A stretch of 64,000 nucleotides of DNA from Actinomycetota bacterium (lineage in GTDB: Bacteria; Actinomycetota; Thermoleophilia; Gaiellales; Gaiellaceae), in the NCBI GenBank assembly GCA_004366385.1, contig SIRU01000019.1, positions 1 to 64,000 on the forward strand, given 5' to 3'. The translations under genes were made by a program, and so were the position numbers. Numbering within the stretch: the first letter of the stretch is position 1; every line of letters begins with the position of its first letter. Shown here piece by piece: positions 7,728-21,186 of this stretch. The notes beneath the pieces were generated by a model, which was given only the letters and a program-made list of their open reading frames with translations, was not told the origin of the DNA and made no database searches.

Positions 7728-8685
7728 GTACCTTGAACACCTTCTCCATGATCTCGCGCACCGCCGTCAGCGGGTCGAGCTCACGCCGCTCGACCGCTTC
7801 GAGCAGCCGCCGCAGCTCCGGGTCGTCGGCCACCGCTGCCTCGAGATGGGACTTCGCGCGGCTCGACGCGACCGCGAACACCTCGCGCGCGAGGTTTCGG
7901 CGCCTGCGCTCCTCGAGCCGCCCGTCCGCCGCGAGGCCGGCGCGATGCTCCTCGAGCGCCGCCAGCAACTCGTCCACGTTCTCACCGCGCATCGCCTCCG
8001 TGAGGACGATCGGCGGCCGCTGCTCGGGCTCCGCGAGCCCCACGATCGACCGAACCTCGTTCAGCATCGTCTTCGCGGCCGGGTGATCCATCTTGTTCAC
8101 GGCGATCACGTCCGGGATCTCCATGATCCCGGCCTTCAGCGCCTGCACGGAGTCACCGGAGCCGGGCATGAGCACGAGGAGGACCGTGTCGGCGATCCCG
8201 GTCACCTCGACCTCGCTCTGCCCCGCTCCCACGGTCTCGACGAAGATCACGTCCTTCCCGGACGCGTCCAGCAGGAGCACGGCCTGGAGGGTCGTCTCGG
8301 CCAGCCCGCCGAGGTGGCCGCGCGTCCCCATCGAGCGGATGTAGACGCCGGGGTCGAGAAAGTGGTCGGAGAGCCGGATGCGGTCGCCGAGGAGCGCGCC
8401 GCGCGAGAACGGGCTCGACGGGTCGACCGAGACGACGCCGACGCTGCGCCCGCTCGCCCGGACGTGCTCGACGAGCGCGCCGATCAGCGAGGACTTGCCG
8501 ACGCCCGGCGGGCCGGTGACGCCGACGACGGCGGCGCGACCCGTCTCCGGATAGAGCTCGCGGACGAGCGGGTACGCGAGCGGGTCGCCGTTCTCGACGA
8601 GCGAGATCGCCCGCGCGAGCGCGCGCCTGTCTCCCTCGCGCACGCCGCCGGTCAACTGCTCGAGCGTCCACTCGCGCCTGGCCAC
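7702..8685 (-). CDS. meaB: Methylmalonyl-CoA mutase-associated GTPase MeaB (ArgK family)
   Basis: A 327-residue G3E P-loop GTPase that protects and loads the B12 mutase. Visible motifs are Walker A GPPGVGKSS (Lys64), VDPSSPFSRGALLGDRIRL with the switch region, FVETVGAGQSE, and base-recognition NKMD. Length is normal. The mutase subunits it should serve are far away in this window (59.8-62.6 kb). Its 3' end overlaps the threonine dehydratase gene, whose 2-oxobutanoate product feeds propionyl-CoA, so co-expression makes metabolic sense. Confidence 0.95.
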   Translation of the reverse strand: MARREWTLEQLTGGVREGDRRALARAISLVENGDPLAYPLVRELYPETGRAAVVGVTGPPGVGKSSLIGALVEHVRASGRSVGVVSVDPSSPFSRGALLGDRIRLSDHFLDPGVYIRSMGTRGHLGGLAETTLQAVLLLDASGKDVIFVETVGAGQSEVEVTGIADTVLLVLMPGSGDSVQALKAGIMEIPDVIAVNKMDHPAAKTMLNEVRSIVGLAEPEQRPPIVLTEAMRGENVDELLAALEEHRAGLAADGRLEERRRRNLAREVFAVASSRAKSHLEAAVADDPELRRLLEAVERRELDPLTAVREIMEKVFKVRADDADAR

Positions 8686-8689
8686 GTCG

Positions 8690-8725
8690 GCGCACTCTAG
8701 TCCGGGGGCGCACTCTAGTCCGGGG
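8690..8725. repeat. Perfect 18-base tandem duplication
   Basis: GCGCACTCTAGTCCGGGG occurs twice head-to-tail with no mismatch, in the 69-base gap between the MFS gene and meaB, immediately upstream of the meaB start. It also carries two CTAG tetramers, which are otherwise scarce here. It probably arose by slippage, and it would change spacing in the meaB leader. Confidence 0.85.
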
Positions 8726-8754
8726 GCGCCAGGCCCTCCGGGCGAGACGAGGCC

Positions 8755-10260
8755 CTACCGCGCGGAGTGGTTGCGGCGCGCCTCCACCGCGCGCCGCTCC
8801 TCGATCTCCTCGAGGAGGACGGCGAGACGCTCGAGGCTCCGTCGCGACGACCCGTCGGCACCGGCGAGCACCGGCTCCGGGGCGAACGCAGGCTCCGGAG
8901 CGTACACGGGCTCGGGTGCGAGCGCAGTCTCCGCGACGTACGCAGGTTCCTCGGCATACGCCGGCTCGGGTGGAGGCGCGCGAAGCTCGGGCTCGTCCGA
9001 CTCGAGGGCGCTCGCCGCGGCCGCCCCGAGCTCGTCGAGAACGTGATCTCCGTCCTTGGCGGCGACCGGGAGCCAACGCGTGACCGCGACGGTAACGGCC
9101 GCGCCGAAGAGGTAGATCACGCCGGCGACGAGCCAGACGACGCGCGCGCCGTAGAGCTCGGTCAGCACCCCCGCCCCGGCCATCGCCACCCCGAGGAACA
9201 GGAAGTTCGAGCTCATGATCGTGGCGAGCGCGCGCCCGCGGTAACGATCCGGAGCGCCGCGCTGGACGAGGATCTGGTTGCAGACGATGGCGGCGCCGTT
9301 CCCCGCCGCGCCGGCGATGACGAGCGGCACGGCGGCCCAGATCGAGCTCGTGAGTGCTGCGGCACCCCAGCCGACGCCCATGAGGACGATCGAGCCGACG
9401 TAATGCCGGCGCAGCCCCACCCTGCCGAGCGCGGACGGCGCGAGGAAGCTGCCGAGCGCGAGGCCGACGCCGCTCGCCGCGACGATGACCCCGAACCCGA
9501 CGTCGCCGGCGTCGAGCGTGTCCTTCGCGAACACGACCTCGGCGACGTTGATCGCGGCGCTCCCGACGAGCACGATGTTCCAGACGATCAGCACCGTCCG
9601 CAGCGGCGCCGACGTGAGGACGAGCCGGATGCCGTCCGCGACGTCCCGCCAGTGCCCGCGCGTGAGCGACTCCTCCGAGCGGAGCTTGCTCTCGGAGATC
9701 CCCGCGATGAGGAAGGCCGAGACGAGGAACGTGACCGCGTTGACCGCGTACGGGACGGACGGGCTCCAGGCCGTGAGCATGAGGCCTCCCGCGACCGGGC
9801 CGATCATCCACGCAAGCGTCTCGATGGTCTGGAGCAGCGAGTTCGCGTTCGTGAGCTCGTCATCGGGGACGAGGTTGGGAAGGCCGGCGTACGCCGCCGG
9901 CCGGAAGAAGCCGGTCGCCACCCCCGAGACCCCGGCGAGCGCGACGATCCCCACCGGGTCGTCGACGAACGGCAGCGCGGCGAAGACGCCGAAGCGGACG
10001 ACGTCGGAGAGGATCATCAGCCAGCGCCTCGAGAACCGGTCGACGAGCGGCCCGAGCACGAGGCCGATCACCACGATCGGGAGGAAGTCGGCGATCAGCA
10101 GGGCCGCGACCCAGATGCCCGAGCCCGTGCGGTCGTAGATGTCGACCGTAAGCACGATCGCGGCCAGGTACGTGCCGAACCCCGACCCGGCCGTCGCGAG
10201 GAACAGCAGCCCGAAGGCAGGCGAGCGGCGGACGATTCCGAGACGGCTGGTCTGGCTCAC
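8755..10260 (-). CDS. MFS transporter (drug/secretion-effector type)
   Basis: A 501-residue protein with a GTG start (MSQTSRLGIVRRSPAFGLLF) and about 12 membrane helices over residues 15-410. It has the loop motif GPLVDRFSRRWLMILSD between helices 2 and 3. It resembles the transmembrane secretion effector / enterobactin-exporter-like branch of MFS; the substrate is unknown. After the last helix it carries a roughly 90-residue hydrophilic tail rich in Glu-Pro-Ala-Tyr repeats (for example EPVYAPEPAFAPEP). It lies upstream of meaB on the same strand, 69 bases away. Confidence 0.85.
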   Translation of the reverse strand: MSQTSRLGIVRRSPAFGLLFLATAGSGFGTYLAAIVLTVDIYDRTGSGIWVAALLIADFLPIVVIGLVLGPLVDRFSRRWLMILSDVVRFGVFAALPFVDDPVGIVALAGVSGVATGFFRPAAYAGLPNLVPDDELTNANSLLQTIETLAWMIGPVAGGLMLTAWSPSVPYAVNAVTFLVSAFLIAGISESKLRSEESLTRGHWRDVADGIRLVLTSAPLRTVLIVWNIVLVGSAAINVAEVVFAKDTLDAGDVGFGVIVAASGVGLALGSFLAPSALGRVGLRRHYVGSIVLMGVGWGAAALTSSIWAAVPLVIAGAAGNGAAIVCNQILVQRGAPDRYRGRALATIMSSNFLFLGVAMAGAGVLTELYGARVVWLVAGVIYLFGAAVTVAVTRWLPVAAKDGDHVLDELGAAAASALESDEPELRAPPPEPAYAEEPAYVAETALAPEPVYAPEPAFAPEPVLAGADGSSRRSLERLAVLLEEIEERRAVEARRNHSAR

Positions 10261-10374
10261 GGCTCCGGTGAAGCTAGCACCCGCTTCGCGTTTTCTCTAC
10301 GGTCATTTTCGGCCCTGTCCGATACGGCCATGGCGGAAGATTCGGTGTCGCGAGGGCGTCGCCTGCGCCGGGGC

Positions 10375-13998
<3,624 letters not shown>

Positions 13999-14100
13999 GC
14001 CTCCTGCCATGCAACACACCGCCGGGGCCGGAGCCGGGCTTCGCCCGGCGGGAGGCCAGGCGAGCACGTGTTCTCTGCGTCGCGGGGAAGGAGGGGGCCC

Positions 14101-14125
14101 GTGGGGGAACCATGGGTTCCCCCAC
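14101..14125. repeat. Strong hairpin, 11-bp stem with 3-base loop
   Basis: GTGGGGGAACC, loop ATG, GGTTCCCCCAC pairs perfectly. It sits between metH and the metH 5' remnant, exactly where the remnant loses homology. A smaller hairpin (GCCGGGC-TTC-GCCCGGC, 14033-14049) lies between it and metH. It could be a mobile palindrome or a terminator/attenuator for a transcript entering metH; there is no T-tract. Confidence 0.7.
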
Positions 14126-14132
14126 GCCGAGG

Positions 14133-14207
14133 CACGCCCCAGGACCCGTCGAGGACGAGGATCCTCTTCGCCAGGGCCTGCTCGAGCTGTGTGCGTACGT
14201 CCTTCAC
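14133..14207 (-). pseudogene. Remnant of a second metH 5' end
   Basis: Read on the minus strand from a GTG at 14207, 25 codons give [20 protein letters not shown] then GSWGV, which matches the methionine synthase N-terminus ([15 protein letters not shown]) before the frame runs into the hairpin. At DNA level 14137-14171 matches 13931-13965 inside metH over 35 bases with one mismatch; upstream the two diverge although both make plausible N-termini. The 110 bases beyond (14216-14326) include an inverted repeat CGGCTCCCG/CGGGAGCCG at 14213-14241 and no gene; it may be the original metH leader. Confidence 0.65.
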
Positions 14208-14326
14208 GAAATCGGCTCCCGCCTGGAGAGGTCGGGAGCCGGAAGGGCTCGCACGAGGCTCTTTAGGCGGTTGTTTAACCTGGTCGCCAAGCTGCCACAA
14301 AGTCCCAGGTGCGGGGACGGTAGCAG

Positions 14327-14932
14327 CTAGGCCGCGCCCGCGAACGACGCGAGCGCCTCGCGCCCGGTGCCGACCACCGGCACGCCGTGCGCGAGCAGCA
14401 GGTGGTCGAAGTCGATCCCGGCGAGCCGGCGGTACGCCTCGCGCAGGCCTTCCTTCGTCGCCTCCGGCTCGCTCATGAACCGGTCCGGGACGAAGGTCAG
14501 CGGCCCGTCGGGGTCGTACCGGATCGCACCGTCGGCGAGCGCCAGCGCGCGCCGCGCCGGGATGTGCAGCGCGGTCTCGTCCGGGCAGATCGCCCCAACC
14601 GCGTGCGCGACGATCCCTCCCGGCAGCTCGTCCCCGACGGCGAACTGCTCCACGTGGCGATCCGTGCCCTCGAACTCGTGCATCCCCTCCTGCACGCAGC
14701 GGATCGTGACGCCGAAGCGCTCGGCGAACTCCGCGCTCGAGCGGAAGTGGTGCCGGTTCGTGAGGAGGACGTCCGCGGGCGGGCCGTGCTCCTCGAACCA
14801 GTCCAGGCCCTCGGGCGGCGCGATCGGGTCGATGAGGACACGCTCGGCCGGGAGGTAGTACGAGCTCACCTCGATCCCGATCCGTGGATGGGGTGCCGTC
14901 CAGTGCCAGATGCCGGGCGCGAGCTCCTGCAC
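14327..14932 (-). CDS. Degenerate metallo-beta-lactamase-fold protein
   Basis: About 201 residues from a GTG at 14932 (VQELAPGIWHWTAPHPRIG); an ATG at 14974 is the alternative start. The opening strand pattern, VLIDPIAPPEGLDWF, DVLLTNRHHFRSS and the final LLLAHGVPVVG follow the MBL fold. However, the HxHxDH metal motif is replaced by NRHHFRSS, so the normal two-metal site is not intact. It may bind one metal or act without hydrolase activity. It lies alone between metH and atpC, reading toward metH. Confidence 0.65.
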   Translation of the reverse strand: MQELAPGIWHWTAPHPRIGIEVSSYYLPAERVLIDPIAPPEGLDWFEEHGPPADVLLTNRHHFRSSAEFAERFGVTIRCVQEGMHEFEGTDRHVEQFAVGDELPGGIVAHAVGAICPDETALHIPARRALALADGAIRYDPDGPLTFVPDRFMSEPEATKEGLREAYRRLAGIDFDHLLLAHGVPVVGTGREALASFAGAA

Positions 14933-15055
14933 GGCGCGGAGCCTACCCGCAGAGACCGAGCCGCTCGGCGACACCCGAGAGACCGCCCCCGCACGTCACC
15001 GAGGACTGCGACGCGCACCGCTCACTCGACCGGCTCGAGGGTCGCCGGGCAACGC

Positions 15056-15074
15056 AAGTTACAACTTGTAACTT
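15056..15074. repeat. Palindrome family B, copy 1
   Basis: AAGTTACAACTTGTAACTT has 9-base arms around a central C. It ends eight bases beyond the atpC stop codon in the gap before the MBL-like gene, so it may mark the 3' end of the atpDC transcript. The same core recurs at 49945 and, with one mismatch, at 50011. Confidence 0.85.
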
Positions 15075-15082
15075 GGAGTGCC

Positions 15083-15514
15083 TCAGCCCGTCGTGCGGCC
15101 CGAGACCGAAAGCTGGTTCTCGGCGTGCCTGATCCGCTGCTCGAGCTGCCAGCGGTCCGACTGCGACTCGCCCGCCTCGACCTTCTCGAGCTCGGCCTTC
15201 GCCGCCTCGAGCTGGGCGCGGGCGCGGTCGTCGTCGATCTCCTTCACGTCGATCGCGTCGTCCACGAGCGCCAGCGCGCGGTCGAGCTCGACCTTGAAGA
15301 AGCCCGGCCCGGTCGCGAACTCGAGCACCTCGTTCTCGCTCAGGTGGATCCGCGTCGAGCCGGCCTTCAGCGTCGCGACCAGCGGCGCGTGGCGGGCGAG
15401 GACGCCGATCTCGCCCGCCGCGCCGGGGACGATCATCAGCTCGGCTTCGCCGTCGTACGCCGCGCCGTCGGGCGTCACCAACGAGACGTCGAACTTCGAG
15501 CGCCGGTCTGCCAC
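15083..15514 (-). CDS. atpC: F1 ATP synthase epsilon subunit
   Basis: A 143-residue protein starting MADRRSKFDVSLVTPDGAAY. The N-terminal beta-sandwich has MIVPGAAGEIGVLARHAPLVATL, the family signature. The C-terminal helical hairpin (ARAQLEAAKAELEKVEAG) is full length, so the ATP-sensitive inhibitory conformation should be possible. It follows atpD by two bases and forms the last gene of the detached atpDC pair. Confidence 0.95.
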   Translation of the reverse strand: MADRRSKFDVSLVTPDGAAYDGEAELMIVPGAAGEIGVLARHAPLVATLKAGSTRIHLSENEVLEFATGPGFFKVELDRALALVDDAIDVKEIDDDRARAQLEAAKAELEKVEAGESQSDRWQLEQRIRHAENQLSVSGRTTG

Positions 15515-15516
15515 TG

Positions 15517-17058
<1,542 letters not shown>

Positions 17059-17523
17059 TCAGTGGCGCTGGAGGATCACGACCGGGATCCCCTTCCCCGC
17101 GAGGCCTGCAAGCTGGAGGTTCACCTTGTCCCAACTCTCGAAGCTCAGGCCCTTGGTGCCCATGTAGAGCTCCTCGAATCCCGGCTGCCGGATCTGCTCG
17201 GCGGTCGCCTGGACGTCGTACGCGAGCTGGCGCAGCTGCTTCGTGAGCCGCTCGCCCTCGGGCCGGTAGTCCTGGGGCACGGTGACGTCCTCGAGGTCGG
17301 ACGCGGCGTCGTCGATCGTCGCCCCCGCCTCGTCCATGCGCTCGAGGAACTCCTCCAGCGACTGCGCCTTGGTGACGCGGGAGAGCGCGTAGTCCGTTCG
17401 GTCGCGCGCGGTGACGACCGCCTCGGCGTACTCCTCCGGCGTCGGCTCCGCCGAGCTCCCGCCGCAGGCCGACGCCGCCAGGACGAGCGCGGCGAGGACG
17501 AGGAGGGCAAGTGCGCGACGCAT
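17059..17523 (-). CDS. Lipoprotein of unknown function
   Basis: A 154-residue protein with a clear lipoprotein signal (MRRALALLVLAALVLAASAC, lipobox LAASAC with Cys20). The mature part is mostly helical and acidic, with regularly spaced residues (LEEFLERMDEAGATIDDAASDLEDV), and would sit on the outer face of the membrane. It follows the zinc-finger anti-sigma-like gene by 29 bases and may be co-transcribed with it. No family is recognised. Confidence 0.75.
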   Translation of the reverse strand: MRRALALLVLAALVLAASACGGSSAEPTPEEYAEAVVTARDRTDYALSRVTKAQSLEEFLERMDEAGATIDDAASDLEDVTVPQDYRPEGERLTKQLRQLAYDVQATAEQIRQPGFEELYMGTKGLSFESWDKVNLQLAGLAGKGIPVVILQRH

Positions 17524-17552
17524 GGGCTGTCGGGAGGCGATCGGGCGAGCGC

Positions 17553-18008
17553 TCAGAGAACCGAGCCCGGTGGCGGAAGGATCACGCCGGGCCTGACGGC
17601 GTGGATCATGGCCTGCTCGCGCTCGAGCACCGACCGCGGCGGATTGAGGTCACGCGTGCCCTGGTAGGACGAGAAGGACGAGTTGTGGGAGCCGGTCGAC
17701 GCGAGCTGCGTCCCGAGGCCGAGCGCGGCGACCGCCAGGCCCGCCGCGGCGGCGACCTGGAGACGCACGCCGCTGAGCCGGCGGCGGCGCTCGATGACGA
17801 CCGGGCGCTCGAGCCGCTCGAGGGGGGCGCTCCGGATCGCATACGTGAACTGCTCGAGGTCGTCCGCGTACGCCGCGCACTCCGCGCAGCGCTCGAGATG
17901 CGCTGCGAGCATCCTGCGCTCGAGCTCTGCGAGCTCCCCGTCGAGCTGCAGGGAGACCTGCGCGCGGACGCGGTCGCACACGATCGTGGAAGGACTCAAC
18001 TGCCCCAT
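17553..18008 (-). CDS. Anti-sigma-factor-like zinc-finger membrane protein
   Basis: A 151-residue protein. Near the N-terminus CDRVRAQVSLQLDGEL and HLERCAECAAY give the HxxxCxxC zinc-associated anti-sigma (ZAS) motif. A single helix (LQVAAAAGLAVAALGLGTQLA, about residues 85-105) leads to a short extracytoplasmic tail. Such proteins hold an ECF sigma factor at the membrane, but no sigma factor gene is adjacent or elsewhere in the window. The upstream neighbour is oppF and the downstream one is the lipoprotein. Confidence 0.75.
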   Translation of the reverse strand: MGQLSPSTIVCDRVRAQVSLQLDGELAELERRMLAAHLERCAECAAYADDLEQFTYAIRSAPLERLERPVVIERRRRLSGVRLQVAAAAGLAVAALGLGTQLASTGSHNSSFSSYQGTRDLNPPRSVLEREQAMIHAVRPGVILPPPGSVL

Positions 18009-18067
18009 ACCGGTTGTGACGTCGGCCGCGCGGATGAGTTAGACATGCGATCCCGCTGGAACCGCAT

Positions 18068-19132
18068 CTACGTCACCGTCTGCTCTGCGGGTGCCGGCTC
18101 GACGACGTCGAGCGGCTTCATGACCTCCGCGAAGTGACAGGCAACGGGATGTGCGCCGCCCGCCCTCGGAATCAGCTCGGGGTCCTCCTCGGCGCAGATG
18201 TCCTGCGCCTTCCAGCAGCGTGTCCGGAAACGGCAACCGGAGGGCGGGTTGGCGGGGCTCGGGACGTCGCCCGTGAGCACGATGCGCGTCCGCTTCCCGC
18301 GCTGGTTCGGAGACTCGATCGGGACCGCCGAGAGGAGCGCCTGCGTGTACGGGTGCATCGGCGCGTCGTAGATCTCCCGGCGCGTGCCGACCTCGACGAT
18401 CTTGCCGAGGTACATGACGGCGACGCGGTCCGAGACGTGGCGGACGACCGAGAGGTCGTGCGCGATGAAGAGGTACGTGAGCCCGAACTCGCGCTGGAGC
18501 TCCTCGAGGAGGTTCACGACCTGCGCCTGGATGGACACGTCGAGTGCCGACACGGGCTCGTCCAGCACCATCATCTTCGGGTTCAGTGCAAGCGCTCTCG
18601 CAACTCCGATCCGCTGGCGCTGCCCGCCCGAGAACTCGTGCGGGAAGCGGTTGCCGTGCTCGGGGCTCAGGCCCACGGTTCGCAGGAGCTCCTCGACGCG
18701 CCGCCTGCCCTCGCCGCCGCTGTACAGGCCGTGGATGCGCAGCGGCTCGGCCACGATCTCGCGCACCGTCATGCGCGGGTTGAGAGACGCGTACGGGTCC
18801 TGGAAGACGATCTGAATGTCGCGCCGGACGGGGCGCATCTGCCGGCGCTTGAAGCCGGTGATGTCCCTCCCGTCGAAGACGATCTTCCCGGCGGTCGGCT
18901 CGAGAAGCTTGATGATCGTCCTTCCGAGCGTCGTCTTGCCGCACCCGGACTCGCCGACGACGCCGAGCGTCTCGCCGTTCTTGACGGTGAGGTCGACGCC
19001 GTCGACCGCCTTCACCTGGCCGACCGTGTGCTTGAACACGCCGGCCTTGATCGGGAAGTGCTTCACGAGGCCCTCGACCCGGAGGAGCGCGTCCCCGTTC
19101 GTCGCAGCGACGGTGTCCACGGCTTCGCTCAC
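18068..19132 (-). CDS. Oligopeptide/dipeptide ABC transporter ATPase, OppF/DppF type
   Basis: A 354-residue ATPase from a GTG at 19132 that overlaps the oppD-type stop by four bases (GTGA). The longer ORF-track version is out of the operon logic. Motifs are Walker [12 protein letters not shown], signature [11 protein letters not shown], Walker [13 protein letters not shown] and the oligopeptide C-terminal cysteines ([15 protein letters not shown]), which in relatives bind an iron-sulfur cluster. It works as a heterodimer with the preceding ATPase to power peptide import. Confidence 0.93.
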   Translation of the reverse strand: MSEAVDTVAATNGDALLRVEGLVKHFPIKAGVFKHTVGQVKAVDGVDLTVKNGETLGVVGESGCGKTTLGRTIIKLLEPTAGKIVFDGRDITGFKRRQMRPVRRDIQIVFQDPYASLNPRMTVREIVAEPLRIHGLYSGGEGRRRVEELLRTVGLSPEHGNRFPHEFSGGQRQRIGVARALALNPKMMVLDEPVSALDVSIQAQVVNLLEELQREFGLTYLFIAHDLSVVRHVSDRVAVMYLGKIVEVGTRREIYDAPMHPYTQALLSAVPIESPNQRGKRTRIVLTGDVPSPANPPSGCRFRTRCWKAQDICAEEDPELIPRAGGAHPVACHFAEVMKPLDVVEPAPAEQTVT

Positions 19133-20157
19133 GACGCCGTCCCCGCGCGGGCGGCGCCGAGGTTCGCGAGCTCGTCGGCGAAGTGGCACGCCGAGTCGTG
19201 CGGCGCCTCCTGCACGCCGACCGCCTTCAGCGGTGGCACCTCGGTGCGGCAGATCGCCCGGCCCTGGCTGATCGCGCAGCGCGGGTGGAAGGCGCACCCG
19301 GGCGGCGGGGTGATGAGGCTCGGGGGCTGGCCCGGGATCGGCTCCAGCCGGTCGAGGTCGGCGTCGAGGCGCGCGAGGCTGTTCATGAGCCCGATGGTGT
19401 ACGGGTGGCGCGGCTCGTTGAAGATCGTGAACACGTCCGCGAGCTCGACCACCCGCCCCGCGTACATGACCACGACGCGGTCGGCGAGCTCGGCGACGAG
19501 CCCGAGGTCGTGCGTGATGAGCACGATCGCGGCGTGCGTCTCCCGCTGCGCCGCCTTCAGCACCTCCACGATCTGCGCCTGAATCGTCACGTCGAGCGCC
19601 GTCGTCGGCTCGTCCGCGATGAGCACGGCCGGGTCGTTCGCGATCGCCATCGCGATCATCGCCCGCTGGCGCATCCCCCCGGAGAACTCGTGCGGGTACT
19701 GGTCGACACGCCGCTCCGCGAAGGGGACGCCGACGAGCTCGAGCAGCTCCACCGTGCGCTTCCTGGCGTCGTCGTCGGACGTGCCCGAGTTGTGCACGAG
19801 GATCGCCTCCGAGATCTGGTCGCCGATCGTCAGCACCGGGTTCAGCGACGTCATCGGGTCCTGGAAGATCATCGCGATCCTGCCTCCGCGAAGATCGCGC
19901 AGCCGGCTGCTCGACATCGTGAGGAGGTCCTCGCCCTCGAACGTCGCGTGCCCGCTCGGGATCCGGCCGGGCGGCTTCGGGATGAGCCCGAGCACCGAGA
20001 GCATGGAGACGCTCTTGCCCGACCCGGACTCGCCGACGATCCCCAGGACCTCGCCGGGCGCGAGGTCGTAGCTCACGCCGGTCACGGCGCGGACGACCCC
20101 GTCCTCGGTGTCGAACTCGACCGTCAGGTCACGGATCTCGAGGATCGGCTGCGCCAC
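19129..20157 (-). CDS. Oligopeptide/dipeptide ABC transporter ATPase, OppD/DppD type
   Basis: A 342-residue ATPase with Walker [13 protein letters not shown], signature [16 protein letters not shown], Walker [14 protein letters not shown] and the C-terminal [17 protein letters not shown] cysteine motif. It starts at an ATG six bases after the permease stop. Together with the OppF-type ATPase it forms the motor of the importer encoded by this five-gene minus-strand operon. Confidence 0.94.
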   Translation of the reverse strand: MAQPILEIRDLTVEFDTEDGVVRAVTGVSYDLAPGEVLGIVGESGSGKSVSMLSVLGLIPKPPGRIPSGHATFEGEDLLTMSSSRLRDLRGGRIAMIFQDPMTSLNPVLTIGDQISEAILVHNSGTSDDDARKRTVELLELVGVPFAERRVDQYPHEFSGGMRQRAMIAMAIANDPAVLIADEPTTALDVTIQAQIVEVLKAAQRETHAAIVLITHDLGLVAELADRVVVMYAGRVVELADVFTIFNEPRHPYTIGLMNSLARLDADLDRLEPIPGQPPSLITPPPGCAFHPRCAISQGRAICRTEVPPLKAVGVQEAPHDSACHFADELANLGAARAGTAS

Positions 20158-20163
20158 GAGTGT

Positions 20164-21186
20164 CTAGGTGCGAGTCCTGCGCTGGGTCGGGTCGAGTGCA
20201 TCGCGGAGACCGTCTCCGACGAAGTTGATGCAGAGGGCGATCACGACGATCACGAGCCCCGGGAACGTCACGAGCCACCAGAGGTTGAAGCCCTCCCCCT
20301 GGCCGTCGGCGATGAGCTTGCCGAGCGCGGCGTTCGGGGGCTGGATCCCGAAGCCGAGGAACGACAGCGCCGCCTCGACGAGGATCGCGGCCGCGACGAC
20401 CAGCGTCGTGTTGACCACGATCGGCCCGACACAGTTGGGGAGCATGTGGCGCACGATGATCCGCATGTCGCCGGCGCCCGCGGCCTTCGCCGCCTCCACG
20501 AACTCCTTCTCCCGGAGCGACAGGAAGAGGCCGCGCACGATCCGCGCCACGGCGGTCCAGAACAGGAACGCCAGGATCAGGCCGATCTTCATCGGCTGCG
20601 GGATCATGATCCCGAAGACCTCCGAGTCGTTGGCGCCGAAGAACACGGCGGCGGTGAGGAGCACCGCGAGGCCCGGCAGCGTGAGGATGAGGTCGGTGAA
20701 GCGCATGAGCAGGTTGTCGACCTGACCCCCGTAGTAGCCGGCTATGGCCCCGATCGCGGTCCCGATCGCGGTTGAGAGCAGGGCCACGAAGACGGCGACC
20801 CACAGAGAGGTCCGGACTCCGAAGATGACCCGGCTCAGGTAGTCGCGCCCGAGCTGGTCGGTCCCGAACAGGTGCCAGCCCTCGAGCGTCGGCGACGCCG
20901 TGATGTTGTCGAGGTCGAGCTCGTCGAAGCCGTACGGCGCAAGCTGCGGGGCGAAGACCGCGACGAGGCAGATCAGGATCAGCACGATCAGGCTGCCGAC
21001 GGCGAGCCGGTGCCGGAAGAAGCGCATCCGGGCGTACGCCCACTGGCTCCGCGCCTTCAGCTCGACGCCCGAGTCGTAGGACAGGCCCAGGTCGACGTCG
21101 GCCAGCGCGGGGTCCGCCGCCAACGCCGCGCCGGCGGCGGGCTGCACGGGCTCCGGGGCGACCGGTTCTGCGGAGCGCTCAGTCAT
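20164..21186 (-). CDS. Peptide ABC transporter permease, OppC/DppC type
   Basis: A 340-residue inner-membrane permease. It has the OppC N-terminal hydrophilic extension, a first helix (LAVGSLIVLILICLVAVFAP), the long periplasmic GTDQLGRDYLSRVIFGVRTSL motif, and the EAA loop EFVEAAKAAGAGDMRIIVRHMLPN that docks the ATPases. The start overlaps the oppB-type stop by eight bases, indicating coupled translation. Confidence 0.94.
   Translation of the reverse strand: MTERSAEPVAPEPVQPAAGAALAADPALADVDLGLSYDSGVELKARSQWAYARMRFFRHRLAVGSLIVLILICLVAVFAPQLAPYGFDELDLDNITASPTLEGWHLFGTDQLGRDYLSRVIFGVRTSLWVAVFVALLSTAIGTAIGAIAGYYGGQVDNLLMRFTDLILTLPGLAVLLTAAVFFGANDSEVFGIMIPQPMKIGLILAFLFWTAVARIVRGLFLSLREKEFVEAAKAAGAGDMRIIVRHMLPNCVGPIVVNTTLVVAAAILVEAALSFLGFGIQPPNAALGKLIADGQGEGFNLWWLVTFPGLVIVVIALCINFVGDGLRDALDPTQRRTRT

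Noticed and set aside
14213-14326. Possible SAM, SAH or cobalamin riboswitch before metH
   Set aside because: An inverted repeat exists, but I found none of the conserved core sequences of these riboswitches. A covariance-model search would be needed to overturn this.
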